The notes beneath the pieces are model-generated. The model made no database searches. It had not been told where the DNA came from and saw nothing but the letters and a program-made list of their open reading frames with translations. Made by a program: the position numbers and the translations under genes. From NCBI RefSeq assembly GCF_018598225.1, contig NZ_JAHESF010000055.1, positions 1-36,363 on the forward strand: a stretch of 36,363 bases of DNA, read 5' to 3'. Positions 1 to 8,514 of the stretch are shown in pieces. Source of the DNA: Chryseosolibacter histidinae. GTDB taxonomy: Bacteria; Bacteroidota; Bacteroidia; Cytophagales; Cyclobacteriaceae. Position 1 is the stretch's first letter; every line of letters begins with the position of its first letter.

Positions 1-13
1 CCTTTCTTTTTTC

Positions 14-79
14 CCCGCCGACGACGGCATACGCGCTCGCCTCTTGTCTCGTGGGCTCGGAGCGGTGTATAAGAGACAG
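14..79 (+). other. Illumina Nextera P7 adapter with i7 index (library artefact)
   Basis: Positions 14-79 align without gaps to the 66-nt Nextera P7 oligo as I remember it: P7 flow-cell part (14-37), an 8-base index (38-45, cgcctctt), then the read-2 part GTCTCGTGGGCTCGG and the mosaic end finishing in TATAAGAGACAG (46-79). Mismatches are mostly A-to-C in the P7 part plus two bases in the mosaic end. The index differs by one base from the one I recall for N711 (TGCCTCTT). Bases 1-13 are low-complexity C/T and are probably artefact too. Genomic sequence starts at about 80. Confidence 0.93.
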
Positions 80-912
80 TCGTAAGAGAAGCACAGGGTG
101 CCATTTTTACTCACGCTGAGAAAACGAACGGGATGTTTGGTGAAGGTGGTGAGTTGTGTTTTATCATTGGGCTGGCTCAGCGACAGGCGGTGAACGTTGT
201 AGTTTCCACTTTGCTCGCTGAGGTAATACAGGTAATTGCCTTCGGGATCCGTCACCGGGTTGCGGTCTTCGCCGGCATCCTGCGTAAGCTGTGTATGGGT
301 ACCGTTGCGCACATCGTATACCCAGAGGTCGCGCGCAATGGATGACCGGTGATGCTTGCGCCACGGATCTTCGTAACCTTTGCGGTCATGGTAATAGATC
401 CTGTTCGCAGAAGCATCGTAGGAGGCAAGCTCAGAAGGTGTGGTGAGCACCTGCGTGTTGCGTCCGCCTGTCACCGGCACACTGTAGAGCTCGGGCATGG
501 CGCGGTTGGGAAAATCTGCATAGGTTTCGAGGTCAACACGGGATGCATTGAACAGCACATTCTTTCCATCGGGCGTGAATGCCGAGGGGTAGTCGTGCGA
601 CGAATGGTAGGTGAGCCGTTGTGCGCTGCCACCCGTAGCCGGAATGGTGTAGATGTCGAAGTTACCGAACCGGTCTGATGCAAACGCGATGGTCTTTCCA
701 TCGGGAGACCACACCGGCATAAAGTCGTGCGCGGGATGAATGGTCAGCAACGATGCCTGGCCACCTGCCGCGGGTACCGAATAGAGGTCGCCTTGGTACG
801 TGAAGACTATTGTGGAGCCATCGGGTGAAATGGAAGGGTAGCGCAGCCAAAGTGGCTTTTGCGCAAACACCGATGTAGCCATCAGCGTGAGGAGCAAGAT
901 GAAGGATTTCAT
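80..912 (-). CDS. Tricorn/S41-type protease, N-terminal beta-propeller part (cut by contig edge)
   Basis: An open frame runs from the ATG at 912 down to the adapter junction with no stop, giving about 277 residues. It starts with a signal peptide (MKSFILLLTLMATSVFAQ) and continues as TolB/WD40-like propeller repeats, with SPDG-type turns near residues 29-32 (SISPDG), 69-72 (WSPDGKTIAFASDR) and 112-116 (FTPDGKNVLF), and SVPA.GG blade motifs. This order matches the amino end of exported S41 peptidases of the tricorn type, which in Bacteroidota are about 1,050-1,100 residues with a PDZ domain and the serine-protease domain at the C-terminus. That catalytic part is absent because the contig ends. 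The codon at 79-81 is already part adapter. A plain TolB-like protein is the alternative. The propeller call is firm; the protease call rests on family resemblance. Confidence 0.8.
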
Positions 913-1015
913 AACAACAGGGATTTTGGGTTGGGTTATCAATAAATTTACCGGTAAGCCTCACCATCTGAAAGCTTTTCGGTACGGGCGGCTTGGGGTA
1001 TTTTTTGGAGTTTGA

Positions 1016-1051
1016 AGTTTAAGGTTTAAAGTTTAAGGTTTCAAGTTAAGG
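1016..1051. repeat. 14-bp AT-rich tandem repeat, about 2.6 copies
   Basis: Units AGTTTAAGGTTTAA (1016-1029) and AGTTTAAGGTTTCA (1030-1043) are followed by a partial third unit AGTTAAGG. It lies in the 149-bp space between two minus-strand genes. No function is evident. Confidence 0.75.
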
Positions 1052-1061
1052 TGGGCTTGGG

Positions 1062-1973
1062 TCAACGGGAGGGGAGACTGGGTTTTGGTTTTAGTTTGTA
1101 GCCGAGGCGCTCCAGCCATTTTACACTGAGCCAGGGCCACGTGTTCAGTACCTTATCTTTGGGCGCCATGCCATAGCCGTGGCCACCGTGGTCGTAGATA
1201 TGAAGGCTGGCGGGGATGCGATGTTTCCGCAGTGCCTGGTAGAAGAGAATTCCGTTTTCGGGCGGCACCACGTTATCATCTGTAGAGTACACCAGGAACG
1301 TGGGAGGCGTATGCTCATCGACGCGGTTTTGGGTGGAGAGCGAGTCTACGAATGCGTTGTCGGGGTTCTTGCCCAGCAGCATCTCGCGGCTGCCATTATG
1401 TGCAGGCGCGCCGGAAAGTGTGATCACCGGGTAGATCAGGATGGCAAACGCAGGCCTGGTGCTCCAACGCTCCAGGGGATCTTTCGCTTTTTTGATGGCG
1501 GGCTGATGCATGGTGGCGCACATGGAGGCGAGGTGGCCGCCAGCGGAGAAGCCGATGATGCCAATGCGTTCGGGGTCGATCTTCCATTCGCCTGCCCGCA
1601 TTTTGATGATGCGCAGGGCGGTGGTTACATCCCGGTACTGATCAGGGTAACGGTGGCCCGCCTGGTTGAAGTCGTTGAGGCGATAGTTGAGCACAAAGGC
1701 ATCGAAGCCGTACTGATTGTAAAACTGAGCTACATCCACGCCTTCGTGCTGGTCGGCCAGGTGTGAATAACCGCCACCGGGGCAGATGAGGATGGCGCCG
1801 CCGTGGGCGGAGTCGGGTTTTGCCTTAAAATAGCGGAGAAAAGGCGGCTCCTTGTCTTTTTCGAAGCCATCGTTGGTCACTTTTTCGGATGCGGGATAGA
1901 GGTAGATCTTTTCCTGGGCGTGCAAGGCTGTCATTACTGTAATAAAGAGTGTGGCGAGATAAAGTGTTTTCAT
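1062..1973 (-). CDS. Exported alpha/beta-hydrolase (BD-FAE / acetyl-esterase-like)
   Basis: The 303-residue protein starts with a signal peptide ending near ALHAQ (residue 20), so it is probably periplasmic. The oxyanion-hole segment CPGGGYSHLADQHEG (64-78) is the esterase/lipase variant of HGGG. The nucleophile elbow GFSAGGHLAS puts the catalytic serine at residue 143. The acid is likely Asp232 or Asp233 (STDDNVVPPEN) and the base His262 or His265 (DHGGHGYG). This order and spacing match the BD-FAE/acetyl-xylan esterase branch of the fold, which removes acyl groups from sugars or small esters; the substrate cannot be read from sequence. The stop lies 149 bp after the start of the neighbouring protease gene, and no carbohydrate-degradation genes sit beside it, so a polysaccharide role is only a family expectation. 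Confidence 0.88.
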   Translation of the reverse strand: MKTLYLATLFITVMTALHAQEKIYLYPASEKVTNDGFEKDKEPPFLRYFKAKPDSAHGGAILICPGGGYSHLADQHEGVDVAQFYNQYGFDAFVLNYRLNDFNQAGHRYPDQYRDVTTALRIIKMRAGEWKIDPERIGIIGFSAGGHLASMCATMHQPAIKKAKDPLERWSTRPAFAILIYPVITLSGAPAHNGSREMLLGKNPDNAFVDSLSTQNRVDEHTPPTFLVYSTDDNVVPPENGILFYQALRKHRIPASLHIYDHGGHGYGMAPKDKVLNTWPWLSVKWLERLGYKLKPKPSLPSR

Positions 1974-2060
1974 GGTTTAGGGTATTGGAATTTGAAATTT
2001 AGGGGTTCGGCTGCTTTTTTAATAGCGGTGGTAGGATGGGTGGGGGAATTGATATGATAC

Positions 2061-2097
2061 AAAAGAAAAAGGCAGTCACATTTCTATGTAACTGCCT
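2061..2097 (-). terminator. Intrinsic terminator after tRNA-Asn
   Basis: Stem 2070-2081 pairs with 2086-2097 (12 bp with one mismatch, loop TTCT). Read on the minus strand it is followed directly by TTTTTCTTTT. It sits 11 nt beyond the tRNA 3' end, so it most likely ends the tRNA transcript. Confidence 0.85.
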
Positions 2098-2108
2098 CAT
2101 TTTCAGTG

Positions 2109-2182
2109 CTCCTCCTCTTGGGCTTGAACCAAGGACCCCCTGATTAACAGTCAGGTGCTCTAACCAGCTGAGCTAAGGAGGA
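2109..2182 (-). tRNA. tRNA-Asn (anticodon GTT)
   Basis: On the minus strand the cloverleaf is complete: acceptor stem TCCTCCT with AGGAGGA (7 bp), D arm GCTC/GAGC, anticodon stem CCTGA/TCAGG around loop CTGTTAA (anticodon GTT), T arm CTTGG/CCAAG around TTCAAGC, and discriminator G. No CCA is encoded. The acceptor start and G73 resemble E. coli tRNA-Asn. I see no integrase or direct repeat suggesting an integrated element at its 3' end. Confidence 0.97.
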
Positions 2183-2469
2183 ATATTTTACTTCCCAAAA
2201 GTCCCGAATTCTGCGAATTCTTTAAAATTTGGGAGTGCAATATTAAGGACTTAGGGCTAAAATATCCAAAACAGGCCGGATTTTTATTTTAATTCCTTTC
2301 GCCACGCCGGTTAATTTTAACAATACGGCCCCCCGTTTTCGTAAAATTAAAATCGAAAGATTCTTTTGAGTGTGCAGAATCCGGAGATTCCCCTTGAACC
2401 CAGTTCCCCCATTATTTTAACTGAATCTGCAAACGAATCCCATTGTCTGGCGTAGGGAGTTTTTTTAGC

Positions 2470-3018
2470 TCAATCTTTTACATAGATCCAACACTCAGTT
2501 ACCTTGTCGTTAAGGAAAGCAATGTCTAATCCGCAGTCATCACCCCATACCTTATAACTAAGGTACTTTTGTTGTAAGTATCCAGGTCCCAATTTTTCGA
2601 TCACTTCATCTCTTGTCAGGTTTATTAATTCTTTGCTTCTGACCAGGTGCCTGGCCATTTTCAGTCTGTTGTTGTCTTCCATTAGCCATCTTTGCCGGTT
2701 GAATGGCTCATAGTAGTTTGATTTATTAAAGTAAGTTGGTCCAATCACAAGCATCAAGATTATTCCAATCAAAGAAGGAACTGCAAATCCAATGGCTGCA
2801 TACTTCGCTTTTCTCAACAGTCCCGCTATTAACAAAGTCAAAAATGATGTCGACAACGCTGTCAACAATATCTTCCGATGCCTTCCTTCCGGATTTTTAA
2901 TTTCATCAATTCCAAACAAGTCAATGGTTTCCAGAAATAGGTAATAATAGATCACTCCGCTGATCACCAGCGATATTGCCAGTCCAATTATTGATAGTAA
3001 GACGTTTCTCTTTGTCAT
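2470..3018 (-). CDS. Small membrane protein with a C-terminal soluble domain, family unrecognised
   Basis: The 182-residue protein has three predicted membrane segments near residues 5-31, 50-69 and 73-96, with a short EIKNPEGRHRK loop between the first two. The remaining ~80 residues are soluble. The tail contains LTRDEVIEKLGPG followed by a tryptophan/glycine-rich beta stretch (YKVWGDDCGLDIAFLNDKV), the general pattern of BamE/SmpA-like alpha-beta-beta modules, though the similarity is too weak to assign. The gene lies 21 bp after the small exported protein encoded at 3040-3423 on the same strand, so the two are probably co-transcribed. The 287-bp space between this stop and the tRNA shows nothing I can identify. 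Confidence 0.7.
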   Translation of the reverse strand: MTKRNVLLSIIGLAISLVISGVIYYYLFLETIDLFGIDEIKNPEGRHRKILLTALSTSFLTLLIAGLLRKAKYAAIGFAVPSLIGIILMLVIGPTYFNKSNYYEPFNRQRWLMEDNNRLKMARHLVRSKELINLTRDEVIEKLGPGYLQQKYLSYKVWGDDCGLDIAFLNDKVTECWIYVKD

Positions 3019-3039
3019 AAAAAATGCCGCACAGTTTAC

Positions 3040-3423
3040 TCAATCCTGCCCCAACCACCTAAACTTGCCGGTCAGTTTATCAACTGTTCCAAATTGTGTG
3101 TTGTTATAGACAATCCAAATTTTTTCCTTGCCATCAGTCCATTCGTTCTTCTGAAAACTATAACGGACAACCACCGGTCGTTTTACCCGATATTCCATGA
3201 GCTTATTGTCGGCCCAGGGATCTGTATGCCAAACCAATTTGCCATTGGAGTCAAATGCTGAAATGAACACTCTCGTTGAATCCAGAATGAACTTCATCTT
3301 CAGGTTGTTGTCGACTAAAGTGTCTTTCTTGACCCTGTCGCGAAGCGTGGCATGTCCTACATACTGTCCAAAACAGATACCAGTCAATAGTATAAAAGTC
3401 AATGTCAATAGTCCTTGTTTCAT
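3040..3423 (-). CDS. Small exported protein, unknown function
   Basis: This 127-residue protein begins with a clear signal peptide (MKQGLLTLTFILLTGICFGQ). The mature part of ~105 residues is rich in alternating hydrophobic and charged residues (KMKFILDSTRVFISAFDS, KIWIVYNNTQFGTVDKL), which suggests a small beta-rich periplasmic domain. There are no cysteines after the signal peptide. It is the first gene of a likely two-gene minus-strand unit with the membrane protein at 2470-3018 and is divergent from the lipoprotein at 3662. I do not recognise the family. Confidence 0.65.
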   Translation of the reverse strand: MKQGLLTLTFILLTGICFGQYVGHATLRDRVKKDTLVDNNLKMKFILDSTRVFISAFDSNGKLVWHTDPWADNKLMEYRVKRPVVVRYSFQKNEWTDGKEKIWIVYNNTQFGTVDKLTGKFRWLGQD

Positions 3424-3661
3424 AGTCTCCTGGCATGCAGCTAGCTAGTGGGCATGTACACGCTTCATTAACTGGAAATTTAGCAAAAAGTGTTTGATCC
3501 AGCGATAAGAACCTGGTCACTCGGAGACTCCGCTTGAACGGGGTGTGTCAAACGTGGCGCCTGATGGAACGAACATGAACCATGCCCCGATAAGACTTTT
3601 TACAAAATATTAATTATCCCAATGCGTTATACTCGGACACTAAAACACACTGAATAAAAAA

Positions 3662-4390
3662 ATGACCCTACGAATTATAAGGACCCTTCTGCTTTCGGCG
3701 GTTGTTGCCGGAGTAATAGGTTGTGGAGGTGACGGCTCACAAAATGACGATGCATGTTCCTGCGACACCACGAAATTTTTATACACGATCCGCAGCGGAG
3801 AGTTTAACAGGATCCCTGAGTACGATACAATAACTTTTGCAGCCGGAAAACTCTATGATCTGAGTGCAAATGAAAACAAACGACTTTGGTACAGAGACAT
3901 TGAAAATCCTGACACCACCAAGTTCACACGATACTGGAATGACTATCTTCCAAATAACTATCATGCAGACCACCTGGATTTTGTCAATTATTATGAAAAT
4001 AAGCCCGAAACTGAAATAGCTTTTCAATTTGGCCCCAATATGGATTTGTGGGCCTACCACATATTTGTTATTAAGAAAAGTGGTTGTTGTTATTTGGCAA
4101 CCAGAAGCTACTTCCGGCATGCAAGGTTTGTTTACAAAGCTTTTGCAATCATAGATAAAAGCAAAGTCGATAGTTTATACGCTATTCTTGAGCCGATCAG
4201 CAAGATCCCAATGGACGCCGACTCATCGTGGCGATACAGAGGTTATTTTGCTGACAATAGAAACCAAACCAAGTTTTATGTGGATTTTGAAACGGAGATG
4301 GAGGCAGATCACAGAACACCGAAAAAGGAAGTTAAATCGTTGTACAACTTTGTTGACAATAGCATAAAATGGGTGAAAACGTATGACTGA
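3662..4390 (+). CDS. Lipoprotein, unknown function
   Basis: The 242-residue protein has a lipoprotein signal with lipobox VIGC (Cys21), followed by GGDGSQNDDACSCD, a glycine/acid-rich tether. The mature domain is aromatic-rich and mixed alpha/beta; it contains two adjacent cysteines (KSGCCYLATRSYF). No known domain is evident. It heads a two-gene plus-strand pair with the lipoprotein at 4435, 44 bp downstream. The gene product is expected at the periplasmic face of a membrane. The coding frame is long, uses codons like its neighbours and has a convincing export signal, so the gene is real although its role is unknown. Confidence 0.72.
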   Translation: MTLRIIRTLLLSAVVAGVIGCGGDGSQNDDACSCDTTKFLYTIRSGEFNRIPEYDTITFAAGKLYDLSANENKRLWYRDIENPDTTKFTRYWNDYLPNNYHADHLDFVNYYENKPETEIAFQFGPNMDLWAYHIFVIKKSGCCYLATRSYFRHARFVYKAFAIIDKSKVDSLYAILEPISKIPMDADSSWRYRGYFADNRNQTKFYVDFETEMEADHRTPKKEVKSLYNFVDNSIKWVKTYD

Positions 4391-4434
4391 CAAGATCAGC
4401 TGGTACAAAAAATTGTAGGCAAATCATATACAAT

Positions 4435-5391
4435 GTGAAGTTAAATAGAATAGTAATCGCTGCCATCGCCATCCTGCTGGTTGTGCAAAGTTGCGGATCG
4501 AAAAGCGAGTTTCAAAAAGTTTTAGACTCGCCGGAAGAATTCCATACCAGGGAAATTGAACTAACTGGAATTTTGATCATTTCAATTGAAACAAGTGTAA
4601 TCATTATGACAACTCATTCTAAAGCGGATGAAGCAATCTGGATTGAGTTTTCAGAAAATTGGCTGGGTGATTACGCGTTCGATCAAGTACGCGATCATTT
4701 CATAAAAATTAAAGGGACGTTTGACAAGGATAGTAAGGGGCCCGAGGGGGAATATGCTGGAACATTAAAAAATGCGATGATCGTGGCTGTAGGTGACGTT
4801 CCCCCCAACGAAGAAAGGTTAGCGGCTTTGCGTTTGCTGCGTGAGAATAACCTTGAGCTTAAGAAGCTTCATCTAGACGGATTTCAATTGCACTTCAATT
4901 GCGACTCCATTCCGTTCCTGAAAAAAACCACTGGTGACACAACAAGAATTTGGACGACGAGTGAAGAATCGTGTTACTACATGGACAATTTAAAAGAAGA
5001 TATAAAGCCCTTGAAGAAAAGTATCCATCCTGAAAAATTTGGAAAGACTCAGTATATAGATGTTAACGAGAACGGCCGGGTTTCGCTGGTAACCATGCAC
5101 GAGACAACGTTTGTCAAGAGGAATGATTCCCTATACCACTTCAATCGTTTCATCAAGCCAAAGCTTATATTCCATCCAGGGATGTTTATTGACGACCGGA
5201 AATCCATTAAACTGGAAAAGAAATATAATTACAAAGGCGACAGCATAGTGTTAGGGCGTTCGTGGGTGGACAAAGGATTAAAACATTATTACATTATAGT
5301 AATGAATCACGAGGACAACGAACTGACCCAGTATTCATTCACTTTTGACGAAAATTTAAGATTTATCTACTGGGAAGATTGCAAGAATTGA
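4435..5391 (+). CDS. Lipoprotein with an OB-like N-terminal region, unknown function
   Basis: The 318-residue product has lipobox VQSC (Cys20). Residues ~27-118 read like a small beta-barrel: EFHTREIELTGILI, AIWIEFSENW, HFIKIKGTFD and a GEYAGTLKNAMIVAV closing strand, the pattern of OB-fold modules in Bacteroidota lipoproteins. The rest is beta-rich and unassigned. The start must be GTG at 4435: the overlapping ATG at 4433 reads ATG TGA and stops at once, and no other in-frame start lies before the signal peptide. It follows the lipoprotein at 3662-4390 after 44 bp. The next gene, a permease, begins 176 bp later and may have its own promoter. Confidence 0.68.
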   Translation: MKLNRIVIAAIAILLVVQSCGSKSEFQKVLDSPEEFHTREIELTGILIISIETSVIIMTTHSKADEAIWIEFSENWLGDYAFDQVRDHFIKIKGTFDKDSKGPEGEYAGTLKNAMIVAVGDVPPNEERLAALRLLRENNLELKKLHLDGFQLHFNCDSIPFLKKTTGDTTRIWTTSEESCYYMDNLKEDIKPLKKSIHPEKFGKTQYIDVNENGRVSLVTMHETTFVKRNDSLYHFNRFIKPKLIFHPGMFIDDRKSIKLEKKYNYKGDSIVLGRSWVDKGLKHYYIIVMNHEDNELTQYSFTFDENLRFIYWEDCKN

Positions 5392-5567
5392 TTTGCATAG
5401 GAGCCTGCATACAATAAACTATAAGCCATTGCGGGCGGCACGGAGTCATTCAAATACAAATAAATCGTACCTTTAATTCCCGCGGTCAATCCCATGTGCG
5501 GTAGTTTCCCGTGTGCTGTGGCAGATTGATAACGAAATTAAATTTTGCCTGACCTCACTCACTTTAT

Positions 5568-8000
5568 ATGATCTGGAATTACATCCTCATCGCATTCCGT
5601 TCCTTCCGGCAACAGAAATCGTATACGTTTCTCAACGTTATGGGATTGGCACTCGGAATGGCGGCCAGCATTCTGATCTTTCAATATGTAAAGTACGAGC
5701 GGAGCTTCGATCAGTTCCATTCGCGGGCAAGCGATATCTATCGCATTCAATACAATGGCTGGCAGAATGGTCAGCTTAATTTTGAAAGCGCTGTTGCAGT
5801 GCCAGCGGTAGGTCCTGCGTTGAAGAATAATTTTCCTGAAGTGGAAGCGTATACACGTCTTCTGCGAACGGGCGGTGTGGTCAGGTATGAGAGGCCGGGA
5901 GAAACCGCGGTTGAATTTCGTGAAGACCGCGCTTTTTTTGCGGATACTTCTTTATTCAGGGTTTTCGACTTTGAACTTGTTCATGGAAATGACCAAACCT
6001 GCCTCAAGGGCGTGAGCAATGTTGTTATCTCACAAAGTATGGCAAAAAAATACTTTGGTGATGATGACGCTTTGGGAAAACGGTTGTCGGTCAACGACCG
6101 GGATGGGGTGCATCGGTTGCTTGAAGTGACAGGCGTATTTGCGGATGTGCCGGAGAGCTCTCACATCAAATTTGATTTCCTGGTTTCTTTCGAGACACTG
6201 AATGTATGGTCTGAGAATGCTTCGGAGACGTCGTGGGACTGGCTTGGCTTCTACACGTTCGTGCTGCTGAAGCCTGACGCGGACCCGGAATCTTTGCAGG
6301 CAAAATGGAATTCGTATCTCACCAGAACCCGCACGGAAGAATGGAAACTGACCAATAGTAAGCAGGACTTTATTCTTCAGCCTTTAAAAGATATTCATCT
6401 TTACTCGAACCTTCGAAACGAGACTTCGCCGAAAGAGCTGCGCGATGGCGATTCGGTTTATGCGCTGAGCCTCATTGCCGCCATTATTCTCATCATCGCG
6501 TGGGTGAACTATGTGAATCTTGCAACGGCACGTTCATTCAAACGCGCCAATGAGGTGGGTGTCCGGAAGGTTGTGGGTGCGCTGAAAAGTCAGCTGATCG
6601 GCCAGTTTCTTATGGAGTCGTTCATCATGAACATTACAGCTGCGGTGCTGGCGCTGCTCCTGGTGAGAATACTGTGGCATCCTTTTATTGAGCTCACAGG
6701 ATGGAATATTCCGCTCAGCTTTATGTTTCAGCAGGAGTTCTGGGTGCTGGTAGCCGGACTGTTCATTGCGGGTGCGTTCGTTTCCGGGTTTTACCCCGCA
6801 ATTGTTTTGTCGTCTTTTAAACCCGTTTCCGTTTTGAAAGGAAAATTGATCAAATCGTCAGCGGGAAATTATTTAAGGAAGGGACTGGTTGTATTTCAGT
6901 TTGCCGCGTCGGTCTTTCTGATCAGCGGCTCGTTGATCGTATATGACCAGCTGATCTTCATGAAGAATAAGGACCTCGGTATGAACATCAGTGAAACCAT
7001 GGTGTTGAAAGGTCCGCTTGGCATCGATTCGCTTTATGATGCAAAATATGAATCCTTCAAAACGGAAGTTCTCCGGATCCCCGGTGTTAAGGGCATTACG
7101 GCATCTTACATCATTCCAGGAGAAGAAAATTGGTGGATAAAGGATGTACAACGGCTCCAAGGCGGCTCGCGGGGTTTGCATACCGCTGCCACAACCATCA
7201 TCGACGAAGACCATATTCCCCAATATGAAATGCGGGTAATGGCGGGTCGTAACTTTTCAAAAGCGTTCAATGAAGAAGGAAACGCGCTCATCAATGAAGC
7301 ACTTTTGAAGGAGCTTCAATTTGAAACCCCGGCCGAAGCGTTGGGTCAAAAAATAGTTAACAATGAAGACACTGTCGAAATTGTTGGCGTAGTGGCTGAT
7401 TTTCATCAGATGTCGTTGAAGAAAGGAATAAGTCCCTATGTTTTTCGATACGCGGGCACTGCGAGATTTTATTCGATCAAGCTTGAGGGAGAGGCGAACT
7501 ATAAGGACGTGATTGCGAAGCTCGCAGGACCCTGGGAAACATTCTTCCCCGGCAACCCCGTCGATTACTTTTTTCTCGATCAGTTCTTCGACAAGCAGTA
7601 TGAGCGCGATGACCGCTTCGGAAAAGTCTTTACAGTTTTCACGATACTGGCAATTGTTCTCGCCGCGATGGGACTACTGGGACTGGCGTCGTTCATGACC
7701 CTTCAGCGAACGCGTGAGATCGGTATTCGAAAGATCATGGGCTCGAGTGTTTCCGGTGTGATACTTCTGCTTACGAAAGAATTTATTCAGCCCGTGCTCA
7801 TAGCCATTGCCATAGCCCTGCCGTTGGTATGGTGGCTGATGAACGAGTGGCTGCAGACGTTCGCCTATCATGTTGCCGTGCGGCCACTTATATTTTTCAT
7901 TTCCGGAATGCTGGTGATGGTAGTCGCCTTCATTTCAGTTTCGTCTCAAACCCTGAAAGCTGCACTTGCCAAACCCGTTGATTCATTAAAACATGACTAA
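5568..8000 (+). CDS. MacB/FtsX-type ABC transporter permease
   Basis: This 810-residue inner-membrane protein has the duplicated Bacteroidota FtsX layout. An N-terminal membrane helix (~21-42, FLNVMGLALGMAASILIF) is followed by a large periplasmic MacB_PCD domain, a first FtsX block from ~295 with the cytoplasmic coupling motif NEVGVRKVVGA, further helices to ~460, a second periplasmic domain, and a final FtsX block with TREIGIRKIMGSS and three C-terminal helices. It ends with the usual PVDSLKHD tail. Such permeases work with a separate ATPase in mechanotransmission-type export or resistance; no ATPase gene is in this window. The stop is 7 bp from the convergent DoxX-like gene. The family call is secure; the substrate is unknown. 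Confidence 0.93.
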   Translation: MIWNYILIAFRSFRQQKSYTFLNVMGLALGMAASILIFQYVKYERSFDQFHSRASDIYRIQYNGWQNGQLNFESAVAVPAVGPALKNNFPEVEAYTRLLRTGGVVRYERPGETAVEFREDRAFFADTSLFRVFDFELVHGNDQTCLKGVSNVVISQSMAKKYFGDDDALGKRLSVNDRDGVHRLLEVTGVFADVPESSHIKFDFLVSFETLNVWSENASETSWDWLGFYTFVLLKPDADPESLQAKWNSYLTRTRTEEWKLTNSKQDFILQPLKDIHLYSNLRNETSPKELRDGDSVYALSLIAAIILIIAWVNYVNLATARSFKRANEVGVRKVVGALKSQLIGQFLMESFIMNITAAVLALLLVRILWHPFIELTGWNIPLSFMFQQEFWVLVAGLFIAGAFVSGFYPAIVLSSFKPVSVLKGKLIKSSAGNYLRKGLVVFQFAASVFLISGSLIVYDQLIFMKNKDLGMNISETMVLKGPLGIDSLYDAKYESFKTEVLRIPGVKGITASYIIPGEENWWIKDVQRLQGGSRGLHTAATTIIDEDHIPQYEMRVMAGRNFSKAFNEEGNALINEALLKELQFETPAEALGQKIVNNEDTVEIVGVVADFHQMSLKKGISPYVFRYAGTARFYSIKLEGEANYKDVIAKLAGPWETFFPGNPVDYFFLDQFFDKQYERDDRFGKVFTVFTILAIVLAAMGLLGLASFMTLQRTREIGIRKIMGSSVSGVILLLTKEFIQPVLIAIAIALPLVWWLMNEWLQTFAYHVAVRPLIFFISGMLVMVVAFISVSSQTLKAALAKPVDSLKHD

Positions 8001-8007
8001 TGCGCGA

Positions 8008-8403
8008 TCATTTCGACGTTATCGGTGCTTTGGTTTGCCTGCCCCAGGCAATGAAGATGGCACAAACCAAAACGAAAATGTTAAAACCGATCTGAGAACC
8101 TTCGCCTCTTGAGATATGAAAAATGCTCGCGGCGATCATCAGCAATATAGTGCCGTAAGCAGCGTAAACTGTAAGCCTGGGCTGAATGCGAAGCAGGGCA
8201 GGCAATACCAATCCGAGCCCTGCCAACAGATCGACCACTCCGGTAATTGTTACTAAACCTGGGTTTTCTTTCACCCAGGGCCACGGCAATGCTCCAGGTT
8301 TAAAAATTTTCATTGACCCGGCCCAAAGAAAGGTAACGGCTAAGAGTATCTGTGTTGCCCAGAGAACAACGTTTAAAGCCTTTGATGTTTTTTGCTGACC
8401 CAT
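8008..8403 (-). CDS. DoxX-like membrane protein
   Basis: The 131-residue protein has four predicted helices and a DoxX-type first helix (ILLAVTFLWAGSMKIFKP), then GVVDLLAGLGLVLPALL and two more helices. I use the ATG at 8403 (MGQQKTSKAL). A longer reading to 8640 would run across the promoter region and the divergent regulator and has an unrelated extension. DoxX-family proteins are small inner-membrane proteins of mostly unknown biochemical role. The divergent HxlR regulator gene, with a shared promoter region between them, is the likely controller, a common arrangement for genes induced by quinones or other electrophiles. Confidence 0.86.
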   Translation of the reverse strand: MGQQKTSKALNVVLWATQILLAVTFLWAGSMKIFKPGALPWPWVKENPGLVTITGVVDLLAGLGLVLPALLRIQPRLTVYAAYGTILLMIAASIFHISRGEGSQIGFNIFVLVCAIFIAWGRQTKAPITSK

Positions 8404-8424
8404 GTTGCTTTTTATTAGTTCATG

Positions 8425-8483
8425 CAAAAATAGGTACCTTTGCTTTCCATTGTATAGCACTTTCCATTTGGATAGCGCTATCC
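8425..8483. promoter_or_regulatory. Divergent promoters and palindromic operator between DoxX-like and HxlR genes
   Basis: TACCTTTG at 8435-8442 fits the Bacteroidota -7 element (TAnnTTTG) facing the HxlR gene. TATTTTTG on the minus strand (8432-8425) fits the same element facing the DoxX-like gene. A perfect 14-bp palindrome GGATAGCGCTATCC lies at 8470-8483, with related half-sites TATAGCAC (~8451) and GGATAG (~8488). I did not find convincing -33 elements. The palindrome is the best candidate for the HxlR operator. Confidence 0.6.
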
Positions 8484-8514
8484 ACAGGGATAGTAATGGT
8501 AAAACAAGAAGCGG

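Noticed and set aside
133-967. Several open frames on both strands at the contig start
   Set aside because: They are shadows of the exported propeller/protease frame on the minus strand, which has no stop because the contig ends in adapter.
2109-3018. tRNA-Asn as an attachment site of an integrated element
   Set aside because: No integrase, no direct repeat of the tRNA end and a normal terminator right after it.
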